From Glaciecola flavus (GTDB taxonomy: Bacteria; Pseudomonadota; Gammaproteobacteria; Enterobacterales; Alteromonadaceae), in contig NZ_JBHRSW010000014.1 of NCBI RefSeq assembly GCF_042646125.1, positions 1-64,000 on the forward strand: a stretch of DNA of 64,000 bases, written 5' to 3'. Below, in pieces: positions 16,375 to 24,693 of the stretch. The notes under the pieces are model-generated. The model was not told where the DNA came from and did no database searches. It saw only the letters and a program-made list of their open reading frames with translations. The position numbers were made by a program, and so were the translations under genes. Numbering within the stretch: the stretch's first letter is position 1; the number at the start of each line of letters is the position of its first letter.

Positions 16375-16693
16375 TTTGTCCCTTGATAAATTGATGGCTA
16401 TTAAATTAGCAAGCTTGAAGGAAGCTGATCAAAGTTGGTTGCTAGCGCAAATATGCAGTAGCAAACGCGGCCGCCTTGAACGACACTTAAAAGAGGCCAA
16501 AAAATTTGTTTCGCTAACAAATGAAGTTAAAGTCGAACCAAATAGTGATGATAAGCTACTTCCGCGTCCCGAGAAATTTAGTAGTGCTTTAAACAATTGG
16601 TTTAATAGTATGGAGAAAGACCAACATGGATTTTCTGCAAAGGCTATTGAACGGATACGAGGTATAGAGCTAGAGGTTATCAACAATGGCTAA
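16367..16693 (+). CDS. Unknown protein in the fliG/sctK position
   Basis: A 108-residue soluble protein starts at the ATG at 16367, overlapping the end of fliF by 8 bases. The N-terminal part reads DKLMAIKLASLKEADQSWLL then AQICSSKRGRLERHLKEAKK, a helical pattern, and the C-terminal part FSAKAIERIRGIELEVINNG is also helical. It is far too short for FliG (about 330 residues) and lacks its motor domain. In injectisomes a poorly conserved adaptor, SctK, sits between the MS-ring gene and the FliH homologue, the same position as here. Function unknown; an adaptor between FliF and the FliM/FliN-like complex is inferred. Confidence 0.7.
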   Translation: MSSLSLDKLMAIKLASLKEADQSWLLAQICSSKRGRLERHLKEAKKFVSLTNEVKVEPNSDDKLLPRPEKFSSALNNWFNSMEKDQHGFSAKAIERIRGIELEVINNG

Positions 16694-17399
16694 CGGTGCT
16701 ATGTCGATTAAAGGTTCTGTGCAGTCTTTTATACCAGGGTTGGTGAATAACAGTGAGCCTCTGGTACCTGAAGTAAAACTAGAAGTGGATAGACTAAAAG
16801 AAACAAAACGTGCGCTTTTTGAACTTAGCTCAATGCAGAGAACAGCGTTATTGGACGAGCTGTTTTTCGACGATATTGAGGTTTTGAAGAAGCAAGCTCA
16901 CGAGGAAGCCTACGCTCATGCGCTTGAAGAGGCAAAAGGTAAACAAGAAAAAAAACTGGAGTCTAAGCTCAACACCTTGGATGAACATATCGAAGCATTC
17001 AGTAGCGTGATTGACAATATTAAAGCTTCTGATAAATGGGAAATACCTGACGAAAATTTGATTAAGGAAGTAGTGTTAAAATCAGTTTTGCACATTACAT
17101 CAGACATGCTTGATTTACCTGAGAATAATGTTGAAATTTTTAACCGAGTTCTGAGAACTCACATATCTGAAAAACCCAAAATACTCTATATTCCCTCAGG
17201 TCTGCATACGCTTTTAGAACGGTTGAATAAACTTGATGCGATGGCAGATAAGATCGAGATCCAACCTGACCCTTCACTGGAAAAAGGAAGTTTCAGGCTT
17301 GAACTACAAAAGTCAGGTATTGAGTATTCTCTAAAAAACACTCTTGCAGAATATACGTCAATACTTGTTGAAACAAATATTCAGTTGGACGGCGAGTAA
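16686..17399 (+). CDS. fliH: Export ATPase regulator FliH
   Basis: This 237-residue protein has an Ala/Glu-rich coiled coil (KKQAHEEAYAHALEEAKGKQ, about residues 65-100) followed by a globular C-terminal domain (KEVVLKSVLHITSDMLDLPE to the end), the FliH/SctL architecture. It overlaps the preceding gene by 8 bases and lies 1 base before fliI, its partner. FliH dimers hold the ATPase at the export gate. Confidence 0.88.
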   Translation: MANGAMSIKGSVQSFIPGLVNNSEPLVPEVKLEVDRLKETKRALFELSSMQRTALLDELFFDDIEVLKKQAHEEAYAHALEEAKGKQEKKLESKLNTLDEHIEAFSSVIDNIKASDKWEIPDENLIKEVVLKSVLHITSDMLDLPENNVEIFNRVLRTHISEKPKILYIPSGLHTLLERLNKLDAMADKIEIQPDPSLEKGSFRLELQKSGIEYSLKNTLAEYTSILVETNIQLDGE

Positions 17400-17400
17400 C

Positions 17401-18720
17401 ATGCAATTTTCAAATTTTGAATATCGTCTGAAGATGTTAAAAACACACGTTCTATACGGATCTGTATGCGATTGCGTTGGTTTAATTATTGAAGCAGATG
17501 GACCTAAAGCAAGTATTGGCAGTTTATGTGACATACATCTTAGCTCAGGGGATGTTGTTCAAGCTGAGGTTGTAGGGTTTAGACAAGGCAAGTTGTTGAT
17601 TATGCCGTATTTTGGAAATGTTGGTGTGAGTCGTGGAGACAAAGTGGTTTTTAACTACCAAATGAACAGTCTAAAAGTTGGTGTCAATCTTTTAGGGCGA
17701 GTAGTTGATGCGTTTGTAAACCCTTTAGATGGAAAGGGAGACATTCAAGGTTTACAAACTATCCAAATAGGGCAGCGGAAATCGTCTAACCCACTCGACA
17801 GATCCCCTATAAATGAAGTACTTACTACAGGTATTAAATCTATAGATGCTTTTACAACTATAGGCAAAGGGCAACGTTTAGGTTTAATGTCAGGGAGTGG
17901 AGTAGGGAAGAGTGTGTTGCTATCTTCAATTTGTAAAAATGTTGATGCTGATATCAACGTTATTGCTTTGATTGGCGAACGAGGTAGAGAAGTTGAGGAA
18001 TTTGTAAACGCTACTTTAGGGCAAGAAGGTTTAAAAAAATCCGTTGTTGTTTCTGCTACTGCGCAAGATTCCCCGCTAGTACGAGCAAAAGCTGCTTTCA
18101 ATGCCCTAGCTATCGCTGAGTATTTCGCAAACCAAGGGAGAAGCGTGTTTTTTACGATGGATTCAATAACTAGGCTAGCAAGCGCATTGAGAGAAATTGG
18201 GTTAGCTGTCGGTGAGCCACCTACGGTAAAGGGCTACACGCCTTCAGTGTTTGCTGTTTTACCTGAGTATATTGAACGATTTGGTAAATTTAAAAATGGT
18301 GGCTCCATTTCTAGTTTGTTAACAGTGTTAGTTGAAAGTGATGATTTTAATGACCCAATTGTTGACTGTGTCAGAGCAGTGTTAGACGGGCACATAGTAT
18401 TAACTAGAGAATTAGCTGAACAAGCACATTTCCCTGCCGTAGATATCAGTAAAAGTGTTAGTAGACTCGCTACGAAACTACAAGACAACAACACTGCTCG
18501 CAATACTCAATCAATAAGGAAGTTTTTCTTTGATTATCAACAAAATAAAGAAGTAATCGAACTTGGTTTATTTGAATCAGGTGATGATAAAAACAGAGAA
18601 GATATCAAAAAAAACTGGTCAAACCTAAGAGCATTTTTAACTCAAGGAATGGAAGAAAATTTTCCTTTTGAACAAACGATGGGTGAACTAGACAACATAG
18701 GTAGCTTGCTCAATGCTTAG
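17401..18720 (+). CDS. fliI: Flagellum-specific export ATPase FliI
   Basis: A 439-residue ATPase starts at the ATG at 17401. The Walker A motif is GSGVGKS (about residues 165-171), the Walker B-like region is VFFTMDSITRLASALREIGL, and the preceding GERGREVEEFV is diagnostic of the FliI/SctN family. Length is normal. It energises unfolding and delivery of substrates with FliH and FliJ. The fliJ-like ATG overlaps its end by 8 bases. Confidence 0.97.
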   Translation: MQFSNFEYRLKMLKTHVLYGSVCDCVGLIIEADGPKASIGSLCDIHLSSGDVVQAEVVGFRQGKLLIMPYFGNVGVSRGDKVVFNYQMNSLKVGVNLLGRVVDAFVNPLDGKGDIQGLQTIQIGQRKSSNPLDRSPINEVLTTGIKSIDAFTTIGKGQRLGLMSGSGVGKSVLLSSICKNVDADINVIALIGERGREVEEFVNATLGQEGLKKSVVVSATAQDSPLVRAKAAFNALAIAEYFANQGRSVFFTMDSITRLASALREIGLAVGEPPTVKGYTPSVFAVLPEYIERFGKFKNGGSISSLLTVLVESDDFNDPIVDCVRAVLDGHIVLTRELAEQAHFPAVDISKSVSRLATKLQDNNTARNTQSIRKFFFDYQQNKEVIELGLFESGDDKNREDIKKNWSNLRAFLTQGMEENFPFEQTMGELDNIGSLLNA

Positions 18721-19171
18721 AGAATTAAAAAAAGAGCTTAAACGGCAAAAGCTCTTCTTAAAATATGGAAATCATCAGTTGTCTTTGTCTAAAACAGAGC
18801 TTTTAAAGCTTAATTCTCATCGGGAACAGTTAGCTCAAAAAATTAACCTCATACAAGAGGATGTAAACAATCACATGCTGGCTAAAGACCAATATTTGAA
18901 TGCGCAAAATATTTGTCCTATTCGCTTATCTAGTTTTAATACGCGGTATTTGCAATTGGAAGGGAACATTCGATTACTAGAATCAGAAAATGATAATTTG
19001 AAAGAACTAATAGATAGTAAACGAAAGCTATTCAAAAAAGAAAAAAAACAAACAGAACTTATCGAAAAAACTATTAAATCGTTGATGAAAAAAATTTCTT
19101 CAATTGTGGATAAAAATGAAGAAGAAAAATTAATTGAATGCACTTATAGCAGAATCGAGGTGAATTCATGA
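18713..19171 (+). CDS. fliJ: FliJ-like coiled-coil protein
   Basis: This 152-residue protein is very rich in Lys, Glu and Leu and is predicted to be almost entirely coiled coil (ELKKELKRQKLFLKYGNHQL; SENDNLKELIDSKRKLFKKE). FliJ and the injectisome SctO are poorly conserved antiparallel coiled coils that insert into the ATPase ring. Assignment rests on size, composition and the place directly after fliI. Confidence 0.75.
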   Translation: MLRELKKELKRQKLFLKYGNHQLSLSKTELLKLNSHREQLAQKINLIQEDVNNHMLAKDQYLNAQNICPIRLSSFNTRYLQLEGNIRLLESENDNLKELIDSKRKLFKKEKKQTELIEKTIKSLMKKISSIVDKNEEEKLIECTYSRIEVNS

Positions 19172-20127
19172 TTTTACAATTAGATCCATCTGTTGCTTTG
19201 CAAGGAGCGAAGGCGCTACATAACAATACAGGTAACAACGAAAATTTTGCAAATTTATTCAATGCTCAAAGCGATACCGATAATCCAATCTTAGCTGAGA
19301 AGTTTTCCTCTATTCCGATGTCAGGGGAATGGATGGAAATAGGTGAGCATATGAAAGCGTCATTAACTGCGGTAAAACGACTTGAATTGACGAATAATTT
19401 ATTAAATGAAATAGAAGATGGTATTGGTGAATTATTTGGCAACGAACATTTTACTGCAAGGTTTTTGAGTGAAAGGCTGGAGAGCTCACAGCAAGTCGAT
19501 AAAGATCATGTCGTTTTTTCTTCTATTGATGAGTTTTTTGACGGAAATTTAAGTACAGCAGCGAACGGAGTTACGGAAATCACAAATTTACCGCAGGCTC
19601 AAAATCAAGCATCATTTACCCGTCAATTGCGTTTTAGTACTATTGGTAATGGCGTATTAGCTTATTCTGCACCGACTCATTACTTTAATTCTGAAGTTAA
19701 TACTTTGGGTTCGAGATTAGAGCAAAACAATCCGCTTAGTAGAACATTAACGAAAAGTGGAAATAGCGGTCTAGAGCGAGAGTTTAATGCTCGACAATCC
19801 CTCCCTTCAAACATTGTATCTGAGAATTCGTTTAGGCTATATACAGACGCTACAAAAGCGAATAGACAACTATTAGTTTCGCAAGCGAAACAAGTTGATG
19901 GATATTCATTCGCTTTGGTATCGCAACTAGCAGAGCTTACTAAGCGTTCTTTACTTATTACGGATAACAGTGTTCAGCGTACTTTATGGATACGTGATTA
20001 TAGTTTGGACGCCAGTCCTAATACATCTGCAAGTCTCGCTAACTTTGTTAAATCGAAGGAAATATTGGTAAACCGTGTTTTTTTAAACGGTAAAATTTTA
20101 TGGGAAGAAAAAGGAGATTTGAAATGA
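19168..20127 (+). CDS. Divergent protein in the fliK (hook-length control) position
   Basis: This 319-residue protein without signal peptide has a low-complexity Asn/Ser/Thr-rich middle and a more ordered end (SVQRTLWIRDYSLDASPNTS ... ILVNRVFLNGKILWEEKG). It lies between fliJ and flgD, where fliK is found. I cannot see the usual FliK C-terminal hook-control core (LxLxPxxLGxVxV). It may be a highly diverged FliK or a substrate specific to this system. It overlaps fliJ and flgD by four bases each. Confidence 0.5.
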   Translation: MILQLDPSVALQGAKALHNNTGNNENFANLFNAQSDTDNPILAEKFSSIPMSGEWMEIGEHMKASLTAVKRLELTNNLLNEIEDGIGELFGNEHFTARFLSERLESSQQVDKDHVVFSSIDEFFDGNLSTAANGVTEITNLPQAQNQASFTRQLRFSTIGNGVLAYSAPTHYFNSEVNTLGSRLEQNNPLSRTLTKSGNSGLEREFNARQSLPSNIVSENSFRLYTDATKANRQLLVSQAKQVDGYSFALVSQLAELTKRSLLITDNSVQRTLWIRDYSLDASPNTSASLANFVKSKEILVNRVFLNGKILWEEKGDLK

Positions 20128-20534
20128 TAGAAGCGATTGGTGGGAATATCACCACTGAAAGCCAACAACTCAATAACTCTTCAATCGGGCAAGAAGAGTT
20201 TATTCGATTATTTTTGACTCAGTTGACTAACCAGGATCCACTAGAACCAGTAGACAACAGTCAATTTTTAGCGCAAATGGCTCAATTTACTTCTCTAGAG
20301 CAGACCCGCCTGTTAAATGAAAACATGGCTAACCTCCTTGCGATGAATTCCACAAATCAAGGTGTAGATTTGCTCGGAAAACAAGTTGAAGTACTAAATG
20401 GTAATACCTTGTTTAACGGTACTGTAGATGGTTTACAGTTTGGCCAAAACGGAATATCACTCACTGTGAGAGGTACGGGTGATGAATTTTTGTCTGATGT
20501 GTCATTGTCAGATATCAGACTAATTAGGGAATAG
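20124..20534 (+). CDS. flgD: Hook capping protein FlgD, short form
   Basis: A 136-residue protein starts at the ATG at 20124 within the previous stop (ATGA). It carries the FlgD signature EFIRLFLTQLTNQDPLEPVD followed by NSQFLAQMAQFTSLEQ. The C-terminal part (LLGKQVEVLNGNTLFNGTVD) corresponds to the Tudor-like half. The usual Ig-like insert is missing, so it is much shorter than common FlgD (about 220-230). FlgD is the scaffold for hook polymerisation. Confidence 0.92.
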   Translation: MIEAIGGNITTESQQLNNSSIGQEEFIRLFLTQLTNQDPLEPVDNSQFLAQMAQFTSLEQTRLLNENMANLLAMNSTNQGVDLLGKQVEVLNGNTLFNGTVDGLQFGQNGISLTVRGTGDEFLSDVSLSDIRLIRE

Positions 20535-20543
20535 GAGAACGTT

Positions 20544-21713
20544 ATGTTTCAATCTTTTTTTACTGGTTTATCGGGAATGCTTTCGTTCTCACAGAATCTA
20601 GATAACGTAAGTAACAATATATCAAATTTGAATACACCAGGTTTTAAAGGTAGTGATACTTTTTATTCTAGTTTGACGTCTGGAGAAAATGCTTTTGGAA
20701 CACAAATTTCAGGGCAGCAACAGAGATTTACCGAAGGTGAAGTTCGTCAAACTGGAAACCCCGGAGATTTGGCTATTTCTGGACAAGGTTTTTTTGTTTT
20801 GATGAACAATGGGGAAATTAATTACACCAAGGCAGGCCAGTTTATATTTAATGATGACGGTATCTTAGTTGACTCAGTTTCTGGCGGTAGGGTTGCGGCA
20901 ATAACTGATGATGGCAAGCTTGAAGAAATAAACATCAACGAAGTTGGAGTTTTAGCCCCGCAAGCAACTTCGAAAATTGATTTCATTGGCAACTTGTCCA
21001 CAGATATGTCTAGTTTTACGGTAGCAGACGTTGATGTCTTCACCGGGTTGGGTGAACAAAGACAATATCGGTTTGAATTTACTAATACTTCAGCAACTGA
21101 GCCTGGCAGTTGGAGCGTGCGAATTGTTGATGACAACGGAGCTGATGTTCACACGGGAGAAATAAGGTTTGATAGTCAAGGCACGCCTGTCAATAACTTT
21201 AGTAAAATTAACTTTCAAGTCGAGGATTCTTTGGGGGGAGAAACGACAGTAGAAATTGACTTTGGTACGAATGCTAGTTTTGCAAAAGGAACTTCAGTAT
21301 CGGGTGGTGATACGTCTACTTTACGTGCTTCAGTAATTGACGGTTATGGCGTCGCTTCATTGACTACCGTGGACTTTACAGCTGACGGCCAGCTAACATT
21401 AAACTACTCAAATGGAGAAGCGGTAGATGGACCATACCTTGCCTTAGCAAACTTCACAAATTTGTCCACTTTAAGTGTCGTCCAAGGTAGCATTTTTCAG
21501 GCTGGGGATAATACAACCCGTATTATAGGTCGTGCAAACGAGTCGGGTTTAGGAAGTATTCTGTCTGAAAGTATTGAGCTATCAAATGTAGATTTGTCTA
21601 GAGAATTTGCAGATATGATTATTATTCAGAGAGGGTATCAAGCGAGTTCTCGTATTCTTAACGTAGCCAATCAATTGTTAGAGCAACTATACGAGAATAC
21701 AAGGGGAAGATAA
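20544..21713 (+). CDS. flgE: Hook protein FlgE
   Basis: This 389-residue protein has the hook/rod family N terminus LSGMLSFSQNLDNVSNNISN with NLNTPGFKGSDTFYSSL, and the C terminus SNVDLSREFADMIIIQRGYQ with ASSRILNVANQLLEQL. Length is normal for FlgE. It polymerises into the hook, or here possibly into a bare export conduit, because the hook-associated and filament genes are absent from the island. A TAGGAG ribosome site precedes the ATG; its stop overlaps the next start (TAATG). Confidence 0.95.
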   Translation: MFQSFFTGLSGMLSFSQNLDNVSNNISNLNTPGFKGSDTFYSSLTSGENAFGTQISGQQQRFTEGEVRQTGNPGDLAISGQGFFVLMNNGEINYTKAGQFIFNDDGILVDSVSGGRVAAITDDGKLEEININEVGVLAPQATSKIDFIGNLSTDMSSFTVADVDVFTGLGEQRQYRFEFTNTSATEPGSWSVRIVDDNGADVHTGEIRFDSQGTPVNNFSKINFQVEDSLGGETTVEIDFGTNASFAKGTSVSGGDTSTLRASVIDGYGVASLTTVDFTADGQLTLNYSNGEAVDGPYLALANFTNLSTLSVVQGSIFQAGDNTTRIIGRANESGLGSILSESIELSNVDLSREFADMIIIQRGYQASSRILNVANQLLEQLYENTRGR

Positions 21714-22477
21714 TGTTAACTCGCACATCAGTAGTCGGGCGTAGTAGCCAAGAGATTGTGAGAACAAAGTTAATTGGCTTGGTTGAGTCTTGGAAAAAGC
21801 GTTGGTTTGACATACCCGTAAAGGTTGAAATTGAATTCAGTCAACAACTTTTTAGACGCATTGAGCTTCGCGAAGGTGATAGTTTAGTTAGGACAAATAA
21901 ACAGGGAAAAACGGGTTCTATTGTAATTCAATCAGCTGATGAGTCACTAAAGCAGCTTATTCTTTTAATGAGTAAAGGAGCATTTGATGATTCAGTTGAG
22001 GCGGACAATCAAGTGCTGGATCGTCTAACAAAAGAAATTCTCGATGACCTAGCTAATAGTATTTCAATGAGCATGCCTTTTTCATTCGTTGACAGTAAAG
22101 TACCGCAGGAATCAATAGAAAGCAGTGTTGTCGTTAATATTCGTATTTTTGATATTACGTTGTCCATTCATTTCGACAACAATGTACTTGAATTAATGGG
22201 GCTGCTGAAAATACCTCTTAAGGCACAAGCAATTGAAAAAAGTATTGTTGAAGCAATACAAACGGAAAAACTTGAGCTAGACGCCTCGCTAGATGATATG
22301 TCAGTCGATATTGGCACGTTGAGTACTTTGCAAAAAGGTCAAGTGTTACCTCTAACTCATAGACTAGAGCAATCAATAAATATATCTGTATTAGGGCGTT
22401 CAATCCCAATAAACGGGTATCTTGTAAAGAACAATACTAAAAAAGCGGTGTTAGCCACTTCTAAGGAACTATTATGA
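21713..22477 (+). CDS. FliM-like switch protein lacking the N-terminal CheY/FliG regions
   Basis: This 254-residue protein in fliM position is clearly shorter than FliM (about 330). The N terminus (MLTRTSVVGRSSQEIVRTKL) has no LSQxEIDALL-type motif, which in FliM binds CheY-P. A C-terminal SPOA-like domain starts near residue 175 (LDDMSVDIGTLSTLQKGQVL then SINISVLGRSIPINGYLVKN). It more closely resembles the injectisome protein SctQ than a chemotactic switch. It probably forms the cytoplasmic sorting platform or C ring with FliN. Confidence 0.75.
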   Translation: MLTRTSVVGRSSQEIVRTKLIGLVESWKKRWFDIPVKVEIEFSQQLFRRIELREGDSLVRTNKQGKTGSIVIQSADESLKQLILLMSKGAFDDSVEADNQVLDRLTKEILDDLANSISMSMPFSFVDSKVPQESIESSVVVNIRIFDITLSIHFDNNVLELMGLLKIPLKAQAIEKSIVEAIQTEKLELDASLDDMSVDIGTLSTLQKGQVLPLTHRLEQSINISVLGRSIPINGYLVKNNTKKAVLATSKELL

Positions 22478-22788
22478 CAGAATCTACAGCAAAACGAGTT
22501 GAATTATCAGAAGTAAAAACTGAGGCTCAGGATAAGTTAGCTTTGAGTCAAAGGGACTTCAGCATAGTTAAATCTGTGCCTGTAAATGTGGAAGTTAAGT
22601 TGGGTAAAATTGAGGTGTCAATTGAACGTCTTTTCTCGTTAAAAGCGGGAGAAACTTTAGAGATGGATAAAGATGTAAATCAACCAATAGATTTGGTGTT
22701 GAACGGCGATATTATTGCAACAGGAAATCTCGTAGCAATTGATGGGAATTTTGGCATCGAAATAATTGATCTCATGAGAGAGTCGTGA
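22474..22788 (+). CDS. fliN: C-ring protein FliN
   Basis: This 104-residue protein has the SPOA/FliN domain: VPVNVEVKLGKIEVSIERLF, LKAGETLEMDKDVNQPIDLV, LNGDIIATGNLVAIDGNFGI. These match FliN closely. FliN binds FliH and helps deliver substrates to the gate, so it is also needed in a secretion-only apparatus. It overlaps the FliM-like gene and fliO-like gene by four bases each. Confidence 0.92.
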   Translation: MTESTAKRVELSEVKTEAQDKLALSQRDFSIVKSVPVNVEVKLGKIEVSIERLFSLKAGETLEMDKDVNQPIDLVLNGDIIATGNLVAIDGNFGIEIIDLMRES

Positions 22789-23081
22789 AAAATCTTGGTT
22801 TTCATACTGAACCGTTATTTTCTATCGGGCAATTAGTCGTTCTACTCGTTGTTATTTCGGCTTGCTTAGCTATTTTAATCATTCTAAAAAAGAAAAGAGA
22901 TAGCTTCCAAAGCTGGTTCCCGTTGACGAAGAAGAAAGAAAGCGTTGCCTTTGTGGAAAAGCAGAATATTGATCGAAACATGGAGTTATATCGAATTTTT
23001 ACTACCGATCATAGCTACCTTATCGTCAAGTCAAGTGACAACCTTCTTGTATTAGATAAAACAGAGCAACAGAATAAGTAG
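22785..23081 (+). CDS. fliO: FliO-like membrane protein
   Basis: This 98-residue protein starts at GTG 22785 (GTGA overlap with fliN). One membrane helix (SIGQLVVLLVVISACLAILI, about residues 13-32) is followed by a basic cytoplasmic stretch and a small domain (SYLIVKSSDNLLVLDKTEQQ), the FliO pattern. FliO is a poorly conserved chaperone for FliP assembly. The place between fliN and fliP supports the call. Confidence 0.82.
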   Translation: MKNLGFHTEPLFSIGQLVVLLVVISACLAILIILKKKRDSFQSWFPLTKKKESVAFVEKQNIDRNMELYRIFTTDHSYLIVKSSDNLLVLDKTEQQNK

Positions 23082-23090
23082 TAAATATTG

Positions 23091-23828
23091 ATGATTTATT
23101 GTAAATGGATTTTCGTTATCGCTTCTTTAGCGTTTAGCCCCTTTTTATTTGCAAGCGAAGGGTTCCTGTCTTTAATCGAATCCAGTGAAGTAATGGACCA
23201 AATGGCGCCAGAGTTACGCTTGTTAATAACGATGACGGTTTTGTCGATGATTCCTGCGTTATTGATAGCAGTGACAGCATTTACTCGAATAGTAATCGTA
23301 CTTTCATTGTTAAGACAAGCATTGGGGTTGATGCAAACTCCGCCTAATGTCGTGATTATTACCTTGTCTATTTTTTTAACGTGGTTTGTTATGCAGCCAG
23401 TTTTTGAAAAAGTAGAAGAATCTGCTGTTACTCCCTATTTGTTGGGAGAAAAGACACTTTCCCAAGCATTAAATGATGGAATGGTTCCATTTCGAGCATT
23501 TATGATTGAGCAAACTAAAGAAGAAGATTTTGCAGCTGTTTTAGATATGGCTAAGGCGCAAGTACCAAAATCAGCCGACGATGTCTTGATTGAACATTTA
23601 ATTCCAGCTTTTTTACTGAGTGAACTAAAAACCGCTTTTCAAATAGCTTTTATGATTTTTATACCCTTCTTGTTGATAGATTTAGTAGTTGCTAGTGTTT
23701 TGATGGCTTTGGGTATGATTATGGTGCCGCCAATTTCTATTGCTTTACCAATAAAAATCATGCTGTTCGTTTTAATAGATGGGTGGACATTGGTGACGCA
23801 ATCGCTTGTAGGTAGTTTTCTGACTTAG
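23091..23828 (+). CDS. fliP: Flagellar export gate protein FliP
   Basis: A 245-residue protein starts at the ATG at 23091; an in-frame TTG three bases earlier is less likely. A cleavable signal peptide (SLAFSPFLFA) is followed by the diagnostic stretches SMIPALLIAVTAFTRIVIVL with SLLRQALGLMQTPPNVVI, ELKTAFQIAFMIFIPFLLID and MGMIMVPPISIALPIKIMLF-type ends (here ALGMIMVPP). Five FliP subunits form the core of the export gate. Its separation from fliQ and fliR to the far end of the operon is unusual. Confidence 0.96.
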   Translation: MIYCKWIFVIASLAFSPFLFASEGFLSLIESSEVMDQMAPELRLLITMTVLSMIPALLIAVTAFTRIVIVLSLLRQALGLMQTPPNVVIITLSIFLTWFVMQPVFEKVEESAVTPYLLGEKTLSQALNDGMVPFRAFMIEQTKEEDFAAVLDMAKAQVPKSADDVLIEHLIPAFLLSELKTAFQIAFMIFIPFLLIDLVVASVLMALGMIMVPPISIALPIKIMLFVLIDGWTLVTQSLVGSFLT

Positions 23829-23839
23829 CGAGATTTATT

Positions 23840-24556
23840 GTGAAAAGGATTTCTATACCAATCAGTAGTATAAATTGGATTGGGCATATTGAAAAATGGC
23901 CCAATAAAACCGCTTTAGATTGGAACGAGTCAAGAGTTAACCTGTTCAACAGTCACACTAAGTGGGCGAGAGCAATAGGCCTCAAAATTTTTGGAATGTA
24001 TAAGGTCGATGGGGCTGAAGTTAATGACTATGTAAATTTTGCAAATATGGGTTTACTGGAGTCTATTGACAGCTATGAGCCTAACAACGGCGCTACATTT
24101 AGATACTTTGCTTTTAAGAGGATTAAAGGTTCTATTTTAAACGGTATTGTAAAATATTCAGAGCATTCGCAAACAACAGATTGGATCCGCAAAAGAATGA
24201 AGGAAAGAATGCACTCGATATCTAAAACTCATCCTGAGAATGATGAAGTTGAGCTCGTGGAAAACATTATTGCGTTAACAATAGGATTTGTTTTAGACAA
24301 TAACAGTTATATGGTTTCAGAAATGCAGCTTACTGACGCTTACTTTGATTCTCAGGAATTAGTTGTACTGCAACAAAACGTTCGAAGAATTGTTGAAAAT
24401 CTACCTAACAACCAACGAGATGTTATGGAAAAACATTATTATCAATTGAAGAGTTTTTCAGAGGTAGCGAAGGATCGAAGTTGTTCGGTAGGCCGAATCT
24501 CTCAATTGCATGCCCAAGCAATCAATAATATCCGAAAAAAATTGAAATGGGAGTAA
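23840..24556 (+). CDS. FliA-type (sigma-28 family) sigma factor
   Basis: A 238-residue protein starts at GTG 23840, 11 bases after fliP. Region 2 is visible as NFANMGLLESIDSYEPNNGA followed by FRYFAFKRIKGSILNG, and region 4 as LPNNQRDVMEKHYYQLKSFS with VGRISQLHAQAINNIRKKL. Size and order match FliA. The middle (region 3) is divergent. As last gene of the operon it may direct late genes located elsewhere. No FlgM anti-sigma is seen in the island. Confidence 0.88.
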   Translation: MKRISIPISSINWIGHIEKWPNKTALDWNESRVNLFNSHTKWARAIGLKIFGMYKVDGAEVNDYVNFANMGLLESIDSYEPNNGATFRYFAFKRIKGSILNGIVKYSEHSQTTDWIRKRMKERMHSISKTHPENDEVELVENIIALTIGFVLDNNSYMVSEMQLTDAYFDSQELVVLQQNVRRIVENLPNNQRDVMEKHYYQLKSFSEVAKDRSCSVGRISQLHAQAINNIRKKLKWE

Positions 24557-24693
24557 CATTAGACTCTAATTTGAATAACGGTAGGCTTTTTAATTACATG
24601 TCAGTGATTATATCCTTATACTTGACATATTGGGTATAGTTCGGCTCCTTATAACAATGTTTGAATTTATGCTATTGATTAGGGTTATCAACA

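Noticed and set aside
24564..24576. ATTAGA-C-TCTAAT as terminator of the flagellar-type operon
   Set aside because: A one-base loop cannot form a hairpin and no T-tract follows directly.
24622..24655. TTGACA followed by TATAA as sulfatase promoter
   Set aside because: TTGACA is perfect but no -10 lies at 16-18 bases; the candidate is more than 20 bases away.
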